64,000 bases of DNA, from positions 1 to 64,000 of the forward strand of contig NZ_JAVJAN010000024.1 of assembly GCF_031344075.1 (NCBI RefSeq), given 5' to 3'. Under the pieces are notes generated by a model. The model made no database searches. It was not told the origin of the DNA and saw only the letters and a program-made list of their open reading frames with translations. Made by a program: the position numbers and the translations under genes. Below are positions 47,226 through 57,003 of the stretch, piece by piece; position 1 is the stretch's first letter, and the number at the start of each line of letters is the position of its first letter. The DNA comes from Clostridium aquiflavi. GTDB lineage: Bacteria > Bacillota > Clostridia > Clostridiales > Clostridiaceae.

Positions 47226-47987
47226 TTATATATCAAATATAAAACTCTTTACTACTGCAAAAGCTTCTCTAGTATAGCATATTGGTATAAGATAATATAT
47301 GGTTTTATTTGTATATAATTTCACTTCATTATATCCATTTCTCTTTGCTAGCATTTTACTTCTAAATCCATGAAAATCAGTTGTAACTATCTTAACACTT
47401 AAATTATCAATACTTTTTTTGCTGTGATCTTCAATTAGCTTTTTAGAATATTTAAAGTTTTCGAATGTATTTTTTGACTGATCTTCCATTAATATTTTAT
47501 CTTCAGAAATACCTTGCTCTACTAAATATCTTTTCATAGCTTCTGCTTCAGAAATTCTTTCATCATTCCCTTTACCACCAGAAACAACAATATAACTATT
47601 ATTATTAAATTCATTTATACATTGTAAAGCACTATCTAGTCTAGATTTTAAAATATAGCTAAGTTGATTCCCATTATTTAAACCTGCACCTAATACTACT
47701 ATATAATCAGTGTTTTCTTTATTGCTTTTTGGACATGAGATTATTACTATCTCTACAGCAAGAAACAATACAAGCCCTATACATATAAAAAATTTCATTA
47801 CTTTATTAATTTTCATGAAATATCTATTAAAAGCCAATTTTTGTTTTATAAAATGATATAAAACAAGTATGATACCTAAAATAAAAATAGGTAAACTAAA
47901 TGCAATTTTTGAACTACTGAGAATATTAACTATACATACATATATAATTAATATGCAACCTAATAAAATGTCATAAATATTCCTCAT
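47226..47987 (-). CDS. YdcF/SanA-family (DUF218) membrane protein
   Basis: A 253-aa protein with three N-terminal membrane segments, then a DUF218 domain: YIVVLGAGLNNGNQLSYILKSRL, YIVVSGGKGNDERISEAEAMKRYL, EDQSKNTFENFKYSK and VTTDFHGFRSKMLAKR. The family acts in envelope processes; DUF218 domains are thought to bind nucleotide-like ligands. GGAGGTGG precedes the ATG. Confidence 0.87.
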   Translation of the reverse strand: MRNIYDILLGCILIIYVCIVNILSSSKIAFSLPIFILGIILVLYHFIKQKLAFNRYFMKINKVMKFFICIGLVLFLAVEIVIISCPKSNKENTDYIVVLGAGLNNGNQLSYILKSRLDSALQCINEFNNNSYIVVSGGKGNDERISEAEAMKRYLVEQGISEDKILMEDQSKNTFENFKYSKKLIEDHSKKSIDNLSVKIVTTDFHGFRSKMLAKRNGYNEVKLYTNKTIYYLIPICYTREAFAVVKSFIFDI

Positions 47988-48239
47988 ACAACACCACCTC
48001 CACCAATTTACAAATAATAGTATTATTATATCATTTCAATACATATTAACAGTTACAAATATATTAAACTTATGTTTATGAATATTTATAATCTAATTAA
48101 TTGATGTAAGTTTTTATTTTTAATATTATAAATATGTGTTGTATATTAAAAAAATTAAACTCTCGCATACAAGAAATATTTAAATTTAAGCATTAAAAAC
48201 TAGTGTTAATTTAAGTTATAACAGAATTAGTATAGATGT

Positions 48240-48752
48240 TTATCTAATATTTAAAATTTCACTTATTATTTCATATATTATTGCTTTTGTTTCTTTATTT
48301 GTAGTATCTATTTTTAAAGTATCCATTTTATCATACAACGCCAAGCGTTCTAAACTCCTATTTAATGAATTTCTATCCCTTTTTCCAGATAAAATATCCC
48401 TACCAACTCTTTTTAAAAGTTCTTCTTTTCCACAAGTCAATGTTATTTTATAGAGTTTAAAACTCTTCAAATTTATATTATCTAGTATTGAATCCATAAT
48501 CTCATCACTTTCAATAAGCCAATTAAATATTACATACTCAATTGATGAACTTTCTAAAAAGTTGTTTAATATATGAGTAATATTATTTATAACAATTTTT
48601 TTATTTTCATTACTAGGGATAAAAGGATTAATCATAGCACACCAATCTCCATCAAGCCACGCTGAATTAAGCAAAGCTTTATTAAGATTTTCACATATAG
48701 TACTCTTCCCTACTCCCATTGTTCCGTTAACAATTATAAGTTTTTTAATCAT
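48240..48752 (-). CDS. P-loop nucleotide kinase-like protein
   Basis: A 170-aa protein with Walker A IVNGTMGVGKST at residues 7-18, a LDGDW motif and a LKRVGRDILSGKRDRNSL lid-like segment, similar to small AAA/kinase proteins (shikimate- or chloramphenicol-phosphotransferase-like). Substrate unknown. GAGG lies before the ATG. Confidence 0.75.
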   Translation of the reverse strand: MIKKLIIVNGTMGVGKSTICENLNKALLNSAWLDGDWCAMINPFIPSNENKKIVINNITHILNNFLESSSIEYVIFNWLIESDEIMDSILDNINLKSFKLYKITLTCGKEELLKRVGRDILSGKRDRNSLNRSLERLALYDKMDTLKIDTTNKETKAIIYEIISEILNIR

Positions 48753-49054
48753 TTATTACCTCATTAATACATGTTCTAGTGAATATAATTTTATACTCTA
48801 ATTAACATTAATTCAACTTTATAACTTTGATATAAATAGAAATTCTACTCAAACTATCAATTTATAACAAATATTATTACATCATTTATTCTTAATTATG
48901 AATTCTGTTCTTTTTATATAACTTTTATCATACATTATATTAAGAAAGCAGTAGAATACCATTACTACCTAAATAATTTAAAAAGTATGAATTTTAAAGC
49001 ACAAAAATAATAAATATTGCATATATATTATTAGATGGATAAATAAAAATCTAT
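48753..49054. other. Intergenic region upstream of tRNA-Cys
   Basis: About 300 AT-rich bases with no open frame. It must contain the tRNA promoter on the plus strand and that of the kinase on the minus strand; none is clear enough to call. Confidence 0.4.
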
Positions 49055-49129
<75 letters not shown>

Positions 49130-49135
49130 CTAAAG

Positions 49136-49182
49136 AAAGCCAGTAAACTTGGGGTTTCTGCCCTTGCTTACTGGCTTTTTAA
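49136..49182 (+). terminator. Intrinsic terminator after tRNA-Cys
   Basis: AAAGCCAGTAA pairs with TTACTGGCTTT; an inner GGG/CCC helix is possible; TTTTTAATTTTT follows. Confidence 0.9.
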
Positions 49183-49186
49183 TTTT

Positions 49187-49607
49187 TCACCTCTTAATAC
49201 GACTATTTCTTTTTCTAAACAAATTAACAATTAAGTATATTGAATATATAATAATACTTATTATAAAAATAGAATGTACAATTGTCTTTCTTTGAAAAGT
49301 AAATTTATCAGGAAGTATTTTATATGAATTATCTTTATTTACTCCAATAGTAATTTCTTTTCCCACATAATCTCCAATTGAAGTTCTCATATTGCTTGTT
49401 AATGATTGATTTTTTATCTTGTATTCCACACTACTTTGATATGATCCAGATTTTCCATTAGTATAATAATCTATATTTGTAATAACTGCATCTTCAACTT
49501 TATAGCTTTTTTGATGTAAAATATAATTTATATAAATAGTATCTATTATTATACAATATAAATATAACCATAATATTGTTATATTTACTGTTTTAGGGTA
49601 AAATAAT
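49187..49607 (-). pseudogene. DUF3592-like membrane protein remnant without start codon
   Basis: From a TAA near 49607 down to the stop at 49187, one frame stays open and reads as a DUF3592-like protein: a hydrophobic segment (ITILWLYLYCIIIDTIYI), a central domain with KVEDAVITNIDYYTNGKSGSY and GDYVGKEITIGVNKDN, and a second hydrophobic segment. No ATG, GTG or TTG occurs before the GTG at 49429, which lies inside the domain and lacks a ribosome site; from it only 80 aa result. So the 5' end seems lost or mutated. Confidence 0.6.
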
Positions 49608-49687
49608 TAGATTGATAAATAATTTAAACTTACAATTTATGAATAGATAAAATTAGAATTAAAATATTATCATAGAAGGAGTTTATT

Positions 49688-50284
49688 ATGAAAAAGTTAT
49701 ATCGTAATCTAATTATAATTTTTACCCTACTAATCATAGTTAGTATTGGCCTCTTTGCATCACTTAAAATTTATAGAGAAATTGAAGATAAGAAAAATGG
49801 AATAGGGCTTATTTTAGACACATATGAAGGTGTTGATGTCTATTATAATGGTAGTGACTATGGTAAAAATCATGGTAAAAGCTATAGTAATGATGGATAC
49901 TATTATGGCTATAAATGGCAATGTGTAGAATATATAAAGAGATTTTTTTATGAAGCAAAAGCCCACAAAATGCCAGATGTATATGGAAATGCAAAAGATT
50001 TTTTTGATCAGGAATTGGAACAAGGTGCATTAAATGAAAAAAGAGGATTATATCAATATAAAAATGGTGATAATGAAAAACCTATGAAAGATGATCTTTT
50101 AGTTTTTACAGATACAAATTATGGACATGTAGTAATAATTTCAGAAGTAGGTGATGATTACATAGAAGTGGTTCAACAAAATATGGGACAAGAATCTCGT
50201 GATAAATTTGAACTAACTTTCATAGGCAATAAATATTATGTTGGTGGCAAAAGAGAACCAGCAGGATGGTTAAGAAAAGAATAG
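49688..50284 (+). CDS. CHAP-domain hydrolase, membrane-anchored or secreted
   Basis: A 198-aa protein. Residues 5-27 form a signal anchor. The CHAP amidase/peptidase domain shows catalytic Cys in YKWQCVEYIKRFF and His in NYGHVVIISEVG, with EVVQQNMG downstream. Such domains cut peptidoglycan or glutathionylspermidine-type amides; the closest feel is the clostridial CHAP family of unknown target. GAAGGAG precedes the ATG. Confidence 0.85.
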   Translation: MKKLYRNLIIIFTLLIIVSIGLFASLKIYREIEDKKNGIGLILDTYEGVDVYYNGSDYGKNHGKSYSNDGYYYGYKWQCVEYIKRFFYEAKAHKMPDVYGNAKDFFDQELEQGALNEKRGLYQYKNGDNEKPMKDDLLVFTDTNYGHVVIISEVGDDYIEVVQQNMGQESRDKFELTFIGNKYYVGGKREPAGWLRKE

Positions 50285-50333
50285 AGACAGTATATAGTTT
50301 TGTGTGAAAACAAAATTATATACTGTCTTTTTT
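50285..50333. terminator. Bidirectional terminator between CHAP and lipase genes
   Basis: A perfect 18-base-pair stem, AGACAGTATATAGTTTTG with its complement, followed by TTTTT on the plus strand; these convergent genes share it. Confidence 0.85.
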
Positions 50334-50336
50334 TAA

Positions 50337-51782
50337 TTAAAACCCTTTATTTTTAAGATCTGATACTATCTCTACATATTTTTCTATTACATCGAATCCT
50401 TTGTAGTCATCTCGTCTTAAATCTATAATATCTCCATGAGAAATTCCACGTCTATACTTACTTTTCAATACACCTTTAAATTCACCCCATTTAGCAGAAT
50501 CTATTGCCACTAATCCATCATTTTCACCTTCAGTTAACTTTACTAAAATATATGGAATAGCCACTACATAATCACTAAATACATTTTTTACTACACTTGC
50601 ATAACTTTGATAATAAACTTTATCTACATCTTTTACTTCTTCATTAAATTTTTTACTATGATACGTTGAAAATTGTCTACTTGCTGTATAAAAATCTGGA
50701 TTTTTATCACCTAATATTCTATAATATTTATCAAATAATTTCGCAATGAATTTATAAATTCTATTTGGTATTTTGCAAGCTATATCAACAAACTTACATC
50801 CTCCATGTGGTGATGAAATCATTGTTAATGATGCAACAAAATCTTTCATATCTAATTTACTAACCATATAGCGTGCATCTAGTCCACCTTTTGAGTGGGC
50901 AATAATATTTACTTTTTCAACTCCTGTTTCCATTATAATTTGGAGAATTTTATCTTTAATATCTTGTGCATTATATATAATTGTTCCCCAGGCTTCTTGA
51001 TTTCCATAATAAACTGTAGCCCCATTACGAATTAATTCTTTGGGTATTCTTCCCCAATAATTAATATACTTTAAATCTCTAAATCCAACTCCATGAACTA
51101 ATACAAGTGGATATTTAGTTTTACATATATTGGAATCAATACGTGCATCATCTCTAATTACTTTATAACATTCATGGTCATACTCAATTCTCGCAATATG
51201 ACAAGCATAAAGCATTATGAAAATATTTATAATTGGAATCCAAATCCAAAAAGCAATTATAAATCTTTTTATAATGTTTAATCTTCTTGAAGTACATAAA
51301 ATTCGTAGAATCCCATTTGCAATTAGTAAAATAATACTTAGTCCAGTAATAATACTATCTATTATAAAAATATTATTAGGTATATGTTCTTTAAATATTA
51401 TTTTAAATACAGTTATGTATATTATACTTTGGACGAATATAAGATATAATCCATAAAGTATAAGACTTCGTCCACCTATCATTATTTTTAATCTAACACT
51501 TACTATTTCCTTTTTTATATTCACTACTGTATTTAATTTAATCCAAATATAAAAAATGATAATACCTATTTCAATTAAAATTATCCATTTATATATACCA
51601 CTGTCTTGTCCAATTTTACTTTGAGTACTAAAAAAATACTCCATCAAAACAATATGTGGAGCAAAAATTAAATATATACTAATAAAGCTTTTACTTAACA
51701 ATGAATTTTTTCGCCTTATATGTAAATATATAACACTAATTAATATTATTGTTATAATAAAAGTTATTGTTAATCCTGTCAT
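50337..51782 (-). CDS. Membrane-anchored lipase/esterase (alpha/beta hydrolase)
   Basis: A 481-aa protein. The first 210 residues carry about six membrane segments. The rest is an alpha/beta hydrolase: YPLVLVHGVGFRD (oxyanion loop), nucleophile in NIIAHSKGGLDARY, and a later GENDGLVAIDSAKWGE with the probable Asp and ISHGDIIDL with the catalytic His. This resembles PGAP1/lipase class 2 enzymes fused to a membrane domain. A TTG two codons upstream is possible; AAGGATGGA serves the ATG at 51782. Confidence 0.83.
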   Translation of the reverse strand: MTGLTITFIITIILISVIYLHIRRKNSLLSKSFISIYLIFAPHIVLMEYFFSTQSKIGQDSGIYKWIILIEIGIIIFYIWIKLNTVVNIKKEIVSVRLKIMIGGRSLILYGLYLIFVQSIIYITVFKIIFKEHIPNNIFIIDSIITGLSIILLIANGILRILCTSRRLNIIKRFIIAFWIWIPIINIFIMLYACHIARIEYDHECYKVIRDDARIDSNICKTKYPLVLVHGVGFRDLKYINYWGRIPKELIRNGATVYYGNQEAWGTIIYNAQDIKDKILQIIMETGVEKVNIIAHSKGGLDARYMVSKLDMKDFVASLTMISSPHGGCKFVDIACKIPNRIYKFIAKLFDKYYRILGDKNPDFYTASRQFSTYHSKKFNEEVKDVDKVYYQSYASVVKNVFSDYVVAIPYILVKLTEGENDGLVAIDSAKWGEFKGVLKSKYRRGISHGDIIDLRRDDYKGFDVIEKYVEIVSDLKNKGF

Positions 51783-51911
51783 TATCAAAATCCATCCTTA
51801 ATTTATATTTTTTTAATATACATATTCATTATAATTTTTAGTTTTATTCAAATAAAATACATTATAAGTCAATTATAGCATATTATTATTATCAAAATAA
51901 CTTTCAACTAA

Positions 51912-51955
51912 AAAATAAAACAAGTAAATGATTCTTTTATCATCTACTTGTTTTA
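51912..51955 (-). terminator. Intrinsic terminator after the NhaC-family gene
   Basis: AAAACAAGTA and TACTTGTTTT form a long stem (one mismatch) with T-rich sequence following on the minus strand, 15 bases after the stop. Confidence 0.8.
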
Positions 51956-51969
51956 ATTATTTAAATAAT

Positions 51970-53277
51970 CTAAGCTACTTTCTTATCTCTTAATTTTTGC
52001 ATCTTATTACTATGGTATATAAATATTGATATTAATGCGCATATTCCCATTAAATAAGGATAAAACAAATATTTCATTATAGCAAAAGGTGATATTGCAG
52101 CTAAACCAGCTGCTGAAATTAATTGAGCTCCATATGGGATTATTCCTTGAAAAACACAAGAAAACATATCCATTATTCCTGCAACTCTTTTAGGTTCTAA
52201 ATCAAATTCATCTGAAATATTTTTAGCTATTGGACCTACTGTAACTATTGCTATAGTATTGTTAGCAGTACATACATCTACTAAGCTTACTAAAGTGGCT
52301 ATTCCAAGTTCAGCATTTCTCTTATTCTTAAACTTCTTTAATCCTTTATTTAATATGTACTCTATTCCACCGTTTTCTTTAATTAATGCAATTGTTCCTG
52401 CTATTAATAATGATATAATTATTAACTCGCTCATTCCTGATATTCCAGTAGATATTGAACTACATAAACCAATAACATCAAAGCTGCCATAAATAAACCC
52501 AATTCCTGCAGCAATGATTATTCCTGCAAATAAAACTACCACAACATTTAATCCCATTAATGATGATGCTATTACTGCAATGTATGGAATTATTTTAACT
52601 AAGCTGTATTGTAATTCTTCTATACCTGTTGTAGCTGCATTTCTTGTTAATATTCCAAATACAATTGTAGTTATTATTGCCGCTGGAAGAACTATCTTAA
52701 AGTTCATTTTAAATTTATCTCTCATTTCACAACCTTGTGTTCTTGTTGCTGCTATAGTTGTATCTGAAATTATTGATAAGTTATCTCCAAACATAGCACC
52801 ACTAACAACTGCCCCAACTGATATTGCAACTAATACTCCTGTTTTATCTGCTATTCCAACAGCTATTGGTACTAATGCTACTATTGTTCCCATTGAAGTA
52901 CCTACAGAAAGAGCTATAAAGCATGCTATTAAAAATAAGCCTACAGTTAACAAGCTACTTGGTAAAATTGATAATCCTAAATTTACAGTTGAATCTACTG
53001 CACCCATATCTTTAGCTACTTGAGCAAATGCTCCAGCTAATATAAATATTAATATCATTAGAATGACATTATTATCTCCTGATCCTTTACAAAATATTTC
53101 TAATTTTTCATTTAAGTTTTTATCTTTATTCATAGCTAGAGCTGTTACTGCTGCTGCTGAAAATGGAATAATTACAGATACTGCATACATATCACCTGCA
53201 AGTACTGATACCCCCACATATACTATTAGAAATACTAATAGTGGTAATAATGATGCTATACTTGTTTTTTTCTTCAT
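51970..53277 (-). CDS. NhaC-family carrier, probable methionine transporter (MetT-like)
   Basis: A 435-aa membrane protein with about 11 segments, of the Na+/H+ antiporter NhaC family (GTSMGTIVALVPIAVGIA and GAMFGDNLSIISDTTIAATRTQG are its core motifs). A SAM-I riboswitch with terminator lies directly upstream. Established comparative genomics assigns SAM-controlled NhaC-like carriers (MetT) to methionine uptake, so this role is more likely than sodium/proton exchange; that step is inference. AAAGGAGG precedes the ATG. Confidence 0.85.
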   Translation of the reverse strand: MKKKTSIASLLPLLVFLIVYVGVSVLAGDMYAVSVIIPFSAAAVTALAMNKDKNLNEKLEIFCKGSGDNNVILMILIFILAGAFAQVAKDMGAVDSTVNLGLSILPSSLLTVGLFLIACFIALSVGTSMGTIVALVPIAVGIADKTGVLVAISVGAVVSGAMFGDNLSIISDTTIAATRTQGCEMRDKFKMNFKIVLPAAIITTIVFGILTRNAATTGIEELQYSLVKIIPYIAVIASSLMGLNVVVVLFAGIIIAAGIGFIYGSFDVIGLCSSISTGISGMSELIIISLLIAGTIALIKENGGIEYILNKGLKKFKNKRNAELGIATLVSLVDVCTANNTIAIVTVGPIAKNISDEFDLEPKRVAGIMDMFSCVFQGIIPYGAQLISAAGLAAISPFAIMKYLFYPYLMGICALISIFIYHSNKMQKLRDKKVA

Positions 53278-53413
53278 AAAATGTTTCCTCCTTTTGTCAT
53301 TTCAAACTTTTTGTCAAAGAAATACTTAGGCAATTGATGGAAATATATTCTTTTTATTCTTTAATTAATTTTTTACAAATATTTTAAGTTTATTTTATAA
53401 TTTATTAAAGAAT

Positions 53414-53448
53414 TAAAAAATAAAAGCTTCACCCAATAGTGAAGCTTT
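53414..53448 (-). terminator. Riboswitch-controlled terminator before the NhaC-family gene
   Basis: AAAGCTTCAC pairs with GTGAAGCTTT, followed by a T-rich run, placed between the SAM-I aptamer and the gene. Ligand binding should allow this stem to form and stop transcription. Confidence 0.85.
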
Positions 53449-53471
53449 AAATATTCTCATACTATATTAGA

Positions 53472-53607
53472 CTTCTTATCTAACGGGATTTGGCACCACA
53501 CCTTTAAAGTAAATTTTACATATTGATTTCAATATCATTTATTAAACCTTAAAAGTAGGTTGCTGGGCTTCATAGGGCCAGTCCCTCCACCACTCTTGAT
53601 AAGTATT
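53472..53607 (-). ncRNA. SAM-I riboswitch (S-box)
   Basis: On the minus strand it starts with CTTATCAAGAG, then GGTGGAGGGACTGGCCC, TGAAGCCCAGCAACC and GGTGCCAAATCC, the invariant S-box core, and closes with GATAAG to form P1. It precedes the terminator at 53414-53448 and the NhaC-family carrier gene. Confidence 0.96.
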
Positions 53608-54034
53608 CTCTTTTTCAAATGTAATTTTAACAATAAAACGAACCCATGTCAATACTAAATATCAATAAAAACATTATTTATTTTGCAATTTTATATATTA
53701 TCTTTATATTTAATAAGCTTTCTTTCAAAAAATATTGTCTATTTGTAACAATTTCTAATTTTAATACAAAGAATGTTTTTTATATTTCCTTATTTTATTT
53801 TATGTTTTTATTATTTTATTTTTTGTGTTATTTTTATTGTGTTGTATTTTTTAAAGGTATGTTTCACTAACGTTTTATATAATAATATTAAGGTTATTTT
53901 ATTAAATTCCATAAAATCACATCACTTAACTTTTTATTAGCTTCACCATCTCCGCCCTCAATTATTAATTAACTTTTTTCTATTCGCTTATCTATCTATA
54001 TATTTTTTAACTCTAATAATTCTATAGTATATTT
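53608..54034. other. Intergenic region upstream of the SAM riboswitch
   Basis: About 430 bases. An open frame at 53646-53870 on the plus strand encodes only a Phe/Tyr/Ile-rich string with no ribosome site, and I take it as chance. The riboswitch promoter should be within about 50 bases of 53610 on the minus strand. Confidence 0.45.
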
Positions 54035-54080
54035 GAGTAACAAAAAAGAACCTATAAAAATAGATTCTTTTTTGTTACTC
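54035..54080. terminator. Terminator after the second sensor kinase gene
   Basis: A 21-base stem, GAGTAACAAAAAAGAA(C/T)CTAT with its complement (one mismatch), around a 4-base loop, 25 bases after the kinase stop. Confidence 0.8.
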
Positions 54081-54105
54081 AACTTATTATTTCTTTAATT
54101 AATAG

Positions 54106-56292
54106 TTATCTTTTAAATTTAATTATTACTTTAAAAAGATCTCCATCAACTTCAATACTGAAGCTTCCACCTTGAAGCTCTACAAAACTTTTAGAAATTG
54201 CAAGACCTAAACCTGATCCTTCAGTGTTACGTGATGAATCTCCTCTAGCAAATCTTTCAACTATCTCATTTGGATTAAAATCAATTTCTACTTCTGACAT
54301 ATTCTTCAATAGTATTTCTATATATTCATCCTCTTCTAAAATATCTATATATACTCTTGAATTTTTCATTGCATATTTAGCTATATTATTTATTAAATTT
54401 TCAAATATTCTAAATGTTTTTTGACTATCTAGATTTAAAATAATTTTATTTTCAGGAAAATTATTTTTTAATATTAAACCAGAATTATTAATTTTATCAC
54501 TTAATTCTATTTGTGTTTGCCTCATAAGTTCAACTATATCAACTTTAACTAAATTTAATTGAACATTCCCACTTGTTGCTTTACTTACTTCAAATAAATC
54601 TTCAATTAAAAATTTTAATCTTTGTGACTTTTTATCTATTGTATCTATATATGATTTACGATCCTCTTCACTAATATTCTCATCTTTTAATAAGTCAATA
54701 TAAGTTATTATAGATGTAAGTGGAGTTTTTAAATCATGTGATACATTTGAAATAAGTTCTGTCTTCATCTTTTGGCTCTTTACTTCTTCATCAACTGCTT
54801 TTTTAAAGCCTTGTTGTATCTTTTTAATTTCATCCTTAAAGCTATTAAAAAGACCTAAGTCTTCGTTTATTTCAACATCTAAGTTTCCCTCTGCAATCTT
54901 ATTTGTAGCATTAAGTAGAATTTGATATTTACCTTTAATATCATCCGAATATTTTCTTAAAATTATAAACAAGACTATTGTATATAAAAGTGCTGCCATG
55001 ATTCCGAAAAACCATATACTGCAAATAATCACAAGAGCAACAAAATTTATAGCTAATATTTTAATAATAAATTTATTAGATTTATCCGTTAAATCAATAT
55101 TTGACATATAATCGACTAGATTGTTTACCCATTTTTTTGATAATCTGAATATTTTAGCAATAAGTAAATTTTCTTTAAAGTATTTAATAAATCCAGTCTT
55201 AAATATATGCTTTAAGAACATAGCTCCACTTAATATTGCAAAAGTTATTACACTCCATAAAACCGTATTTATAATTATCCTTAGCATCCAATCCGTTTCT
55301 TGTGTTATTCCAAATCCAACAAATCCATTTCCGAACGTTCCTTGTAAAGTTTTTAATATTGCTGCACATGATGATATACCACACATCATGGCTGCACATC
55401 CAAATATAAATACAAGAACTTCAAATGGAACTTTAAATATATACTTAATTCCAAGTACTTCTTTTCCAATTTTATAAGGAATCAATAATGATACTATTAA
55501 GATAGTTGATAATATTATTAGTACTGTTGATACTACTACATCATTATTTATATTTACGCTAGATCTTTCTATCATTTCGCTTATACTATCATTGTATTTT
55601 AATTCTTTAGGAATAGCATAAACAAATGTAGTATCTTTTATTTTATTTAATTTAACGTTATCATCATAAACATGAAGTGAATTTTCAAATTCGAAATTTA
55701 TAAGATTATTTCGTACATTAAATTCATCTGCACCATAAACAGTATTCACTTTAATATTTCCTTCTTCATCAAATTGCAAGACTATATAAAATCCATAAGT
55801 ATCTTGTAATTTTTCTAGTTCTTCTGTATTGTTTTCTAAAAAAAATACTTGTAATGAGTTTTCACTATTAGTTTTTGTCACATCTCCATTTTTATTGATA
55901 ACTAAATATTCAAGATTTTTTAAATTTCTTGATAAATTTCTTTCTAAGCTTCTAAGTTGAGAATTAACTAGTTTTTCTTTATTGTCTATATGGTTCTTTT
56001 GAGATACATCATCCCCATATTCATCTATATTGTTGTTTATCTCTTGTATATAAACTTCTGAAAAATTCAAACTCTTATCTTGTTCCTTTTCTAAAAGATC
56101 TTTATATAAAACATAACTACTATCATAAATTTCTTTTAACATATTATACTCTTCATATGGTGATGAAGGTTCTGCTTTTTGAGATACCTTTTCTATTGTA
56201 GGATAAAAGCTTATTATTCCAATTGACGTCATTATTACTATTAATATTGCTATTATATTTATAATATACGGACTCTTATTTATACTTTTCAA
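54106..56292 (-). CDS. Sensor histidine kinase with multiple membrane segments
   Basis: About 728 aa. An N-terminal membrane segment is followed by a 220-residue extracytoplasmic region, then about six further segments, HAMP-like linker, phosphoacceptor His in NVSHDLKTPLTSI and ATPase motifs including GSGLGLAISKSF. No ATG is available: the frame allows TTG at 56316 or TTG at 56292; the latter follows GGGGAG and overlaps the response regulator stop by 17 bases, so I prefer it. Signal unknown. Confidence 0.88.
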   Translation of the reverse strand: MKSINKSPYIINIIAILIVIMTSIGIISFYPTIEKVSQKAEPSSPYEEYNMLKEIYDSSYVLYKDLLEKEQDKSLNFSEVYIQEINNNIDEYGDDVSQKNHIDNKEKLVNSQLRSLERNLSRNLKNLEYLVINKNGDVTKTNSENSLQVFFLENNTEELEKLQDTYGFYIVLQFDEEGNIKVNTVYGADEFNVRNNLINFEFENSLHVYDDNVKLNKIKDTTFVYAIPKELKYNDSISEMIERSSVNINNDVVVSTVLIILSTILIVSLLIPYKIGKEVLGIKYIFKVPFEVLVFIFGCAAMMCGISSCAAILKTLQGTFGNGFVGFGITQETDWMLRIIINTVLWSVITFAILSGAMFLKHIFKTGFIKYFKENLLIAKIFRLSKKWVNNLVDYMSNIDLTDKSNKFIIKILAINFVALVIICSIWFFGIMAALLYTIVLFIILRKYSDDIKGKYQILLNATNKIAEGNLDVEINEDLGLFNSFKDEIKKIQQGFKKAVDEEVKSQKMKTELISNVSHDLKTPLTSIITYIDLLKDENISEEDRKSYIDTIDKKSQRLKFLIEDLFEVSKATSGNVQLNLVKVDIVELMRQTQIELSDKINNSGLILKNNFPENKIILNLDSQKTFRIFENLINNIAKYAMKNSRVYIDILEEDEYIEILLKNMSEVEIDFNPNEIVERFARGDSSRNTEGSGLGLAISKSFVELQGGSFSIEVDGDLFKVIIKFKR

Positions 56293-56983
56293 TTTTATAT
56301 CCAACTCCCCACACAACCTTCAAATACTTAGGATTTTTCGGGTCAATTTCTATTTTCTCTCTTATATTCCTTACGTGTACCATTACAGTGTCTGTGTTTA
56401 CTGCATTTTCATTCCATACTTTTTCATATATTTCATCTGCTGAAAACACTCTACCAGGATTTTTAATTAATAAGTGTAATATTTTAAATTCTATAGGTGT
56501 TAATTTTACTGGCTCCTCATCTACAAATACCTCTTTAGTTTCTGCATTTAATTCTAAACCATCTATTATAAAATTATTATTTTTCTCTTCTAAATTATTT
56601 ATAACATTTAAATACTTAGAATATCTTCTAAGTTGAGAATTAACTCTTGCTAGAAGTTCCATAGGATTAAATGGTTTAGTAATATAATCATCAGCTCCAA
56701 TATTAAGACCCATTATTTTATCCATTTCTTCTGATTTAGCAGATAACATTATGACAGGAAAATCAAATTCACCTCTAAGTTTCATGGTCATTTGAATTCC
56801 ATCCATTTTAGGCATCATTATATCTACTATAGCTAAATGTATAATTTCATTTTTTATTACATCTAGACCTTCAATTCCATTATGAGCTTTAAAAACATTG
56901 TATCCTTGGTTATTTAAATATATTGCAATTGCATCACATATTTCTTTTTCATCTTCAACTATTAAAACATTATATAATTTCAT
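56276..56983 (-). CDS. OmpR-family response regulator
   Basis: A 235-aa regulator: VEDEKEICD, phosphoacceptor Asp in LAIVDIMMPKMDG, LSAKSEEMDK, YITKPFNPME, then a winged helix (LTPIEFKILHLLIKN, VVWGVGYKIE). An upstream GTG is possible; GGTGAGG serves the ATG at 56983. It overlaps its kinase gene and is preceded by an unusual structured leader. Confidence 0.93.
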   Translation of the reverse strand: MKLYNVLIVEDEKEICDAIAIYLNNQGYNVFKAHNGIEGLDVIKNEIIHLAIVDIMMPKMDGIQMTMKLRGEFDFPVIMLSAKSEEMDKIMGLNIGADDYITKPFNPMELLARVNSQLRRYSKYLNVINNLEEKNNNFIIDGLELNAETKEVFVDEEPVKLTPIEFKILHLLIKNPGRVFSADEIYEKVWNENAVNTDTVMVHVRNIREKIEIDPKNPKYLKVVWGVGYKIEKYK

Positions 56984-57003
56984 AATATTAACCCTCACCT
57001 TTA

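Noticed and set aside
53646..53870. Plus-strand open frame of 74 codons upstream of the SAM riboswitch
   Set aside because: Composition is almost only Phe, Tyr, Ile, Leu and Asn as expected from AT-rich noncoding DNA, and no ribosome site precedes the ATG.
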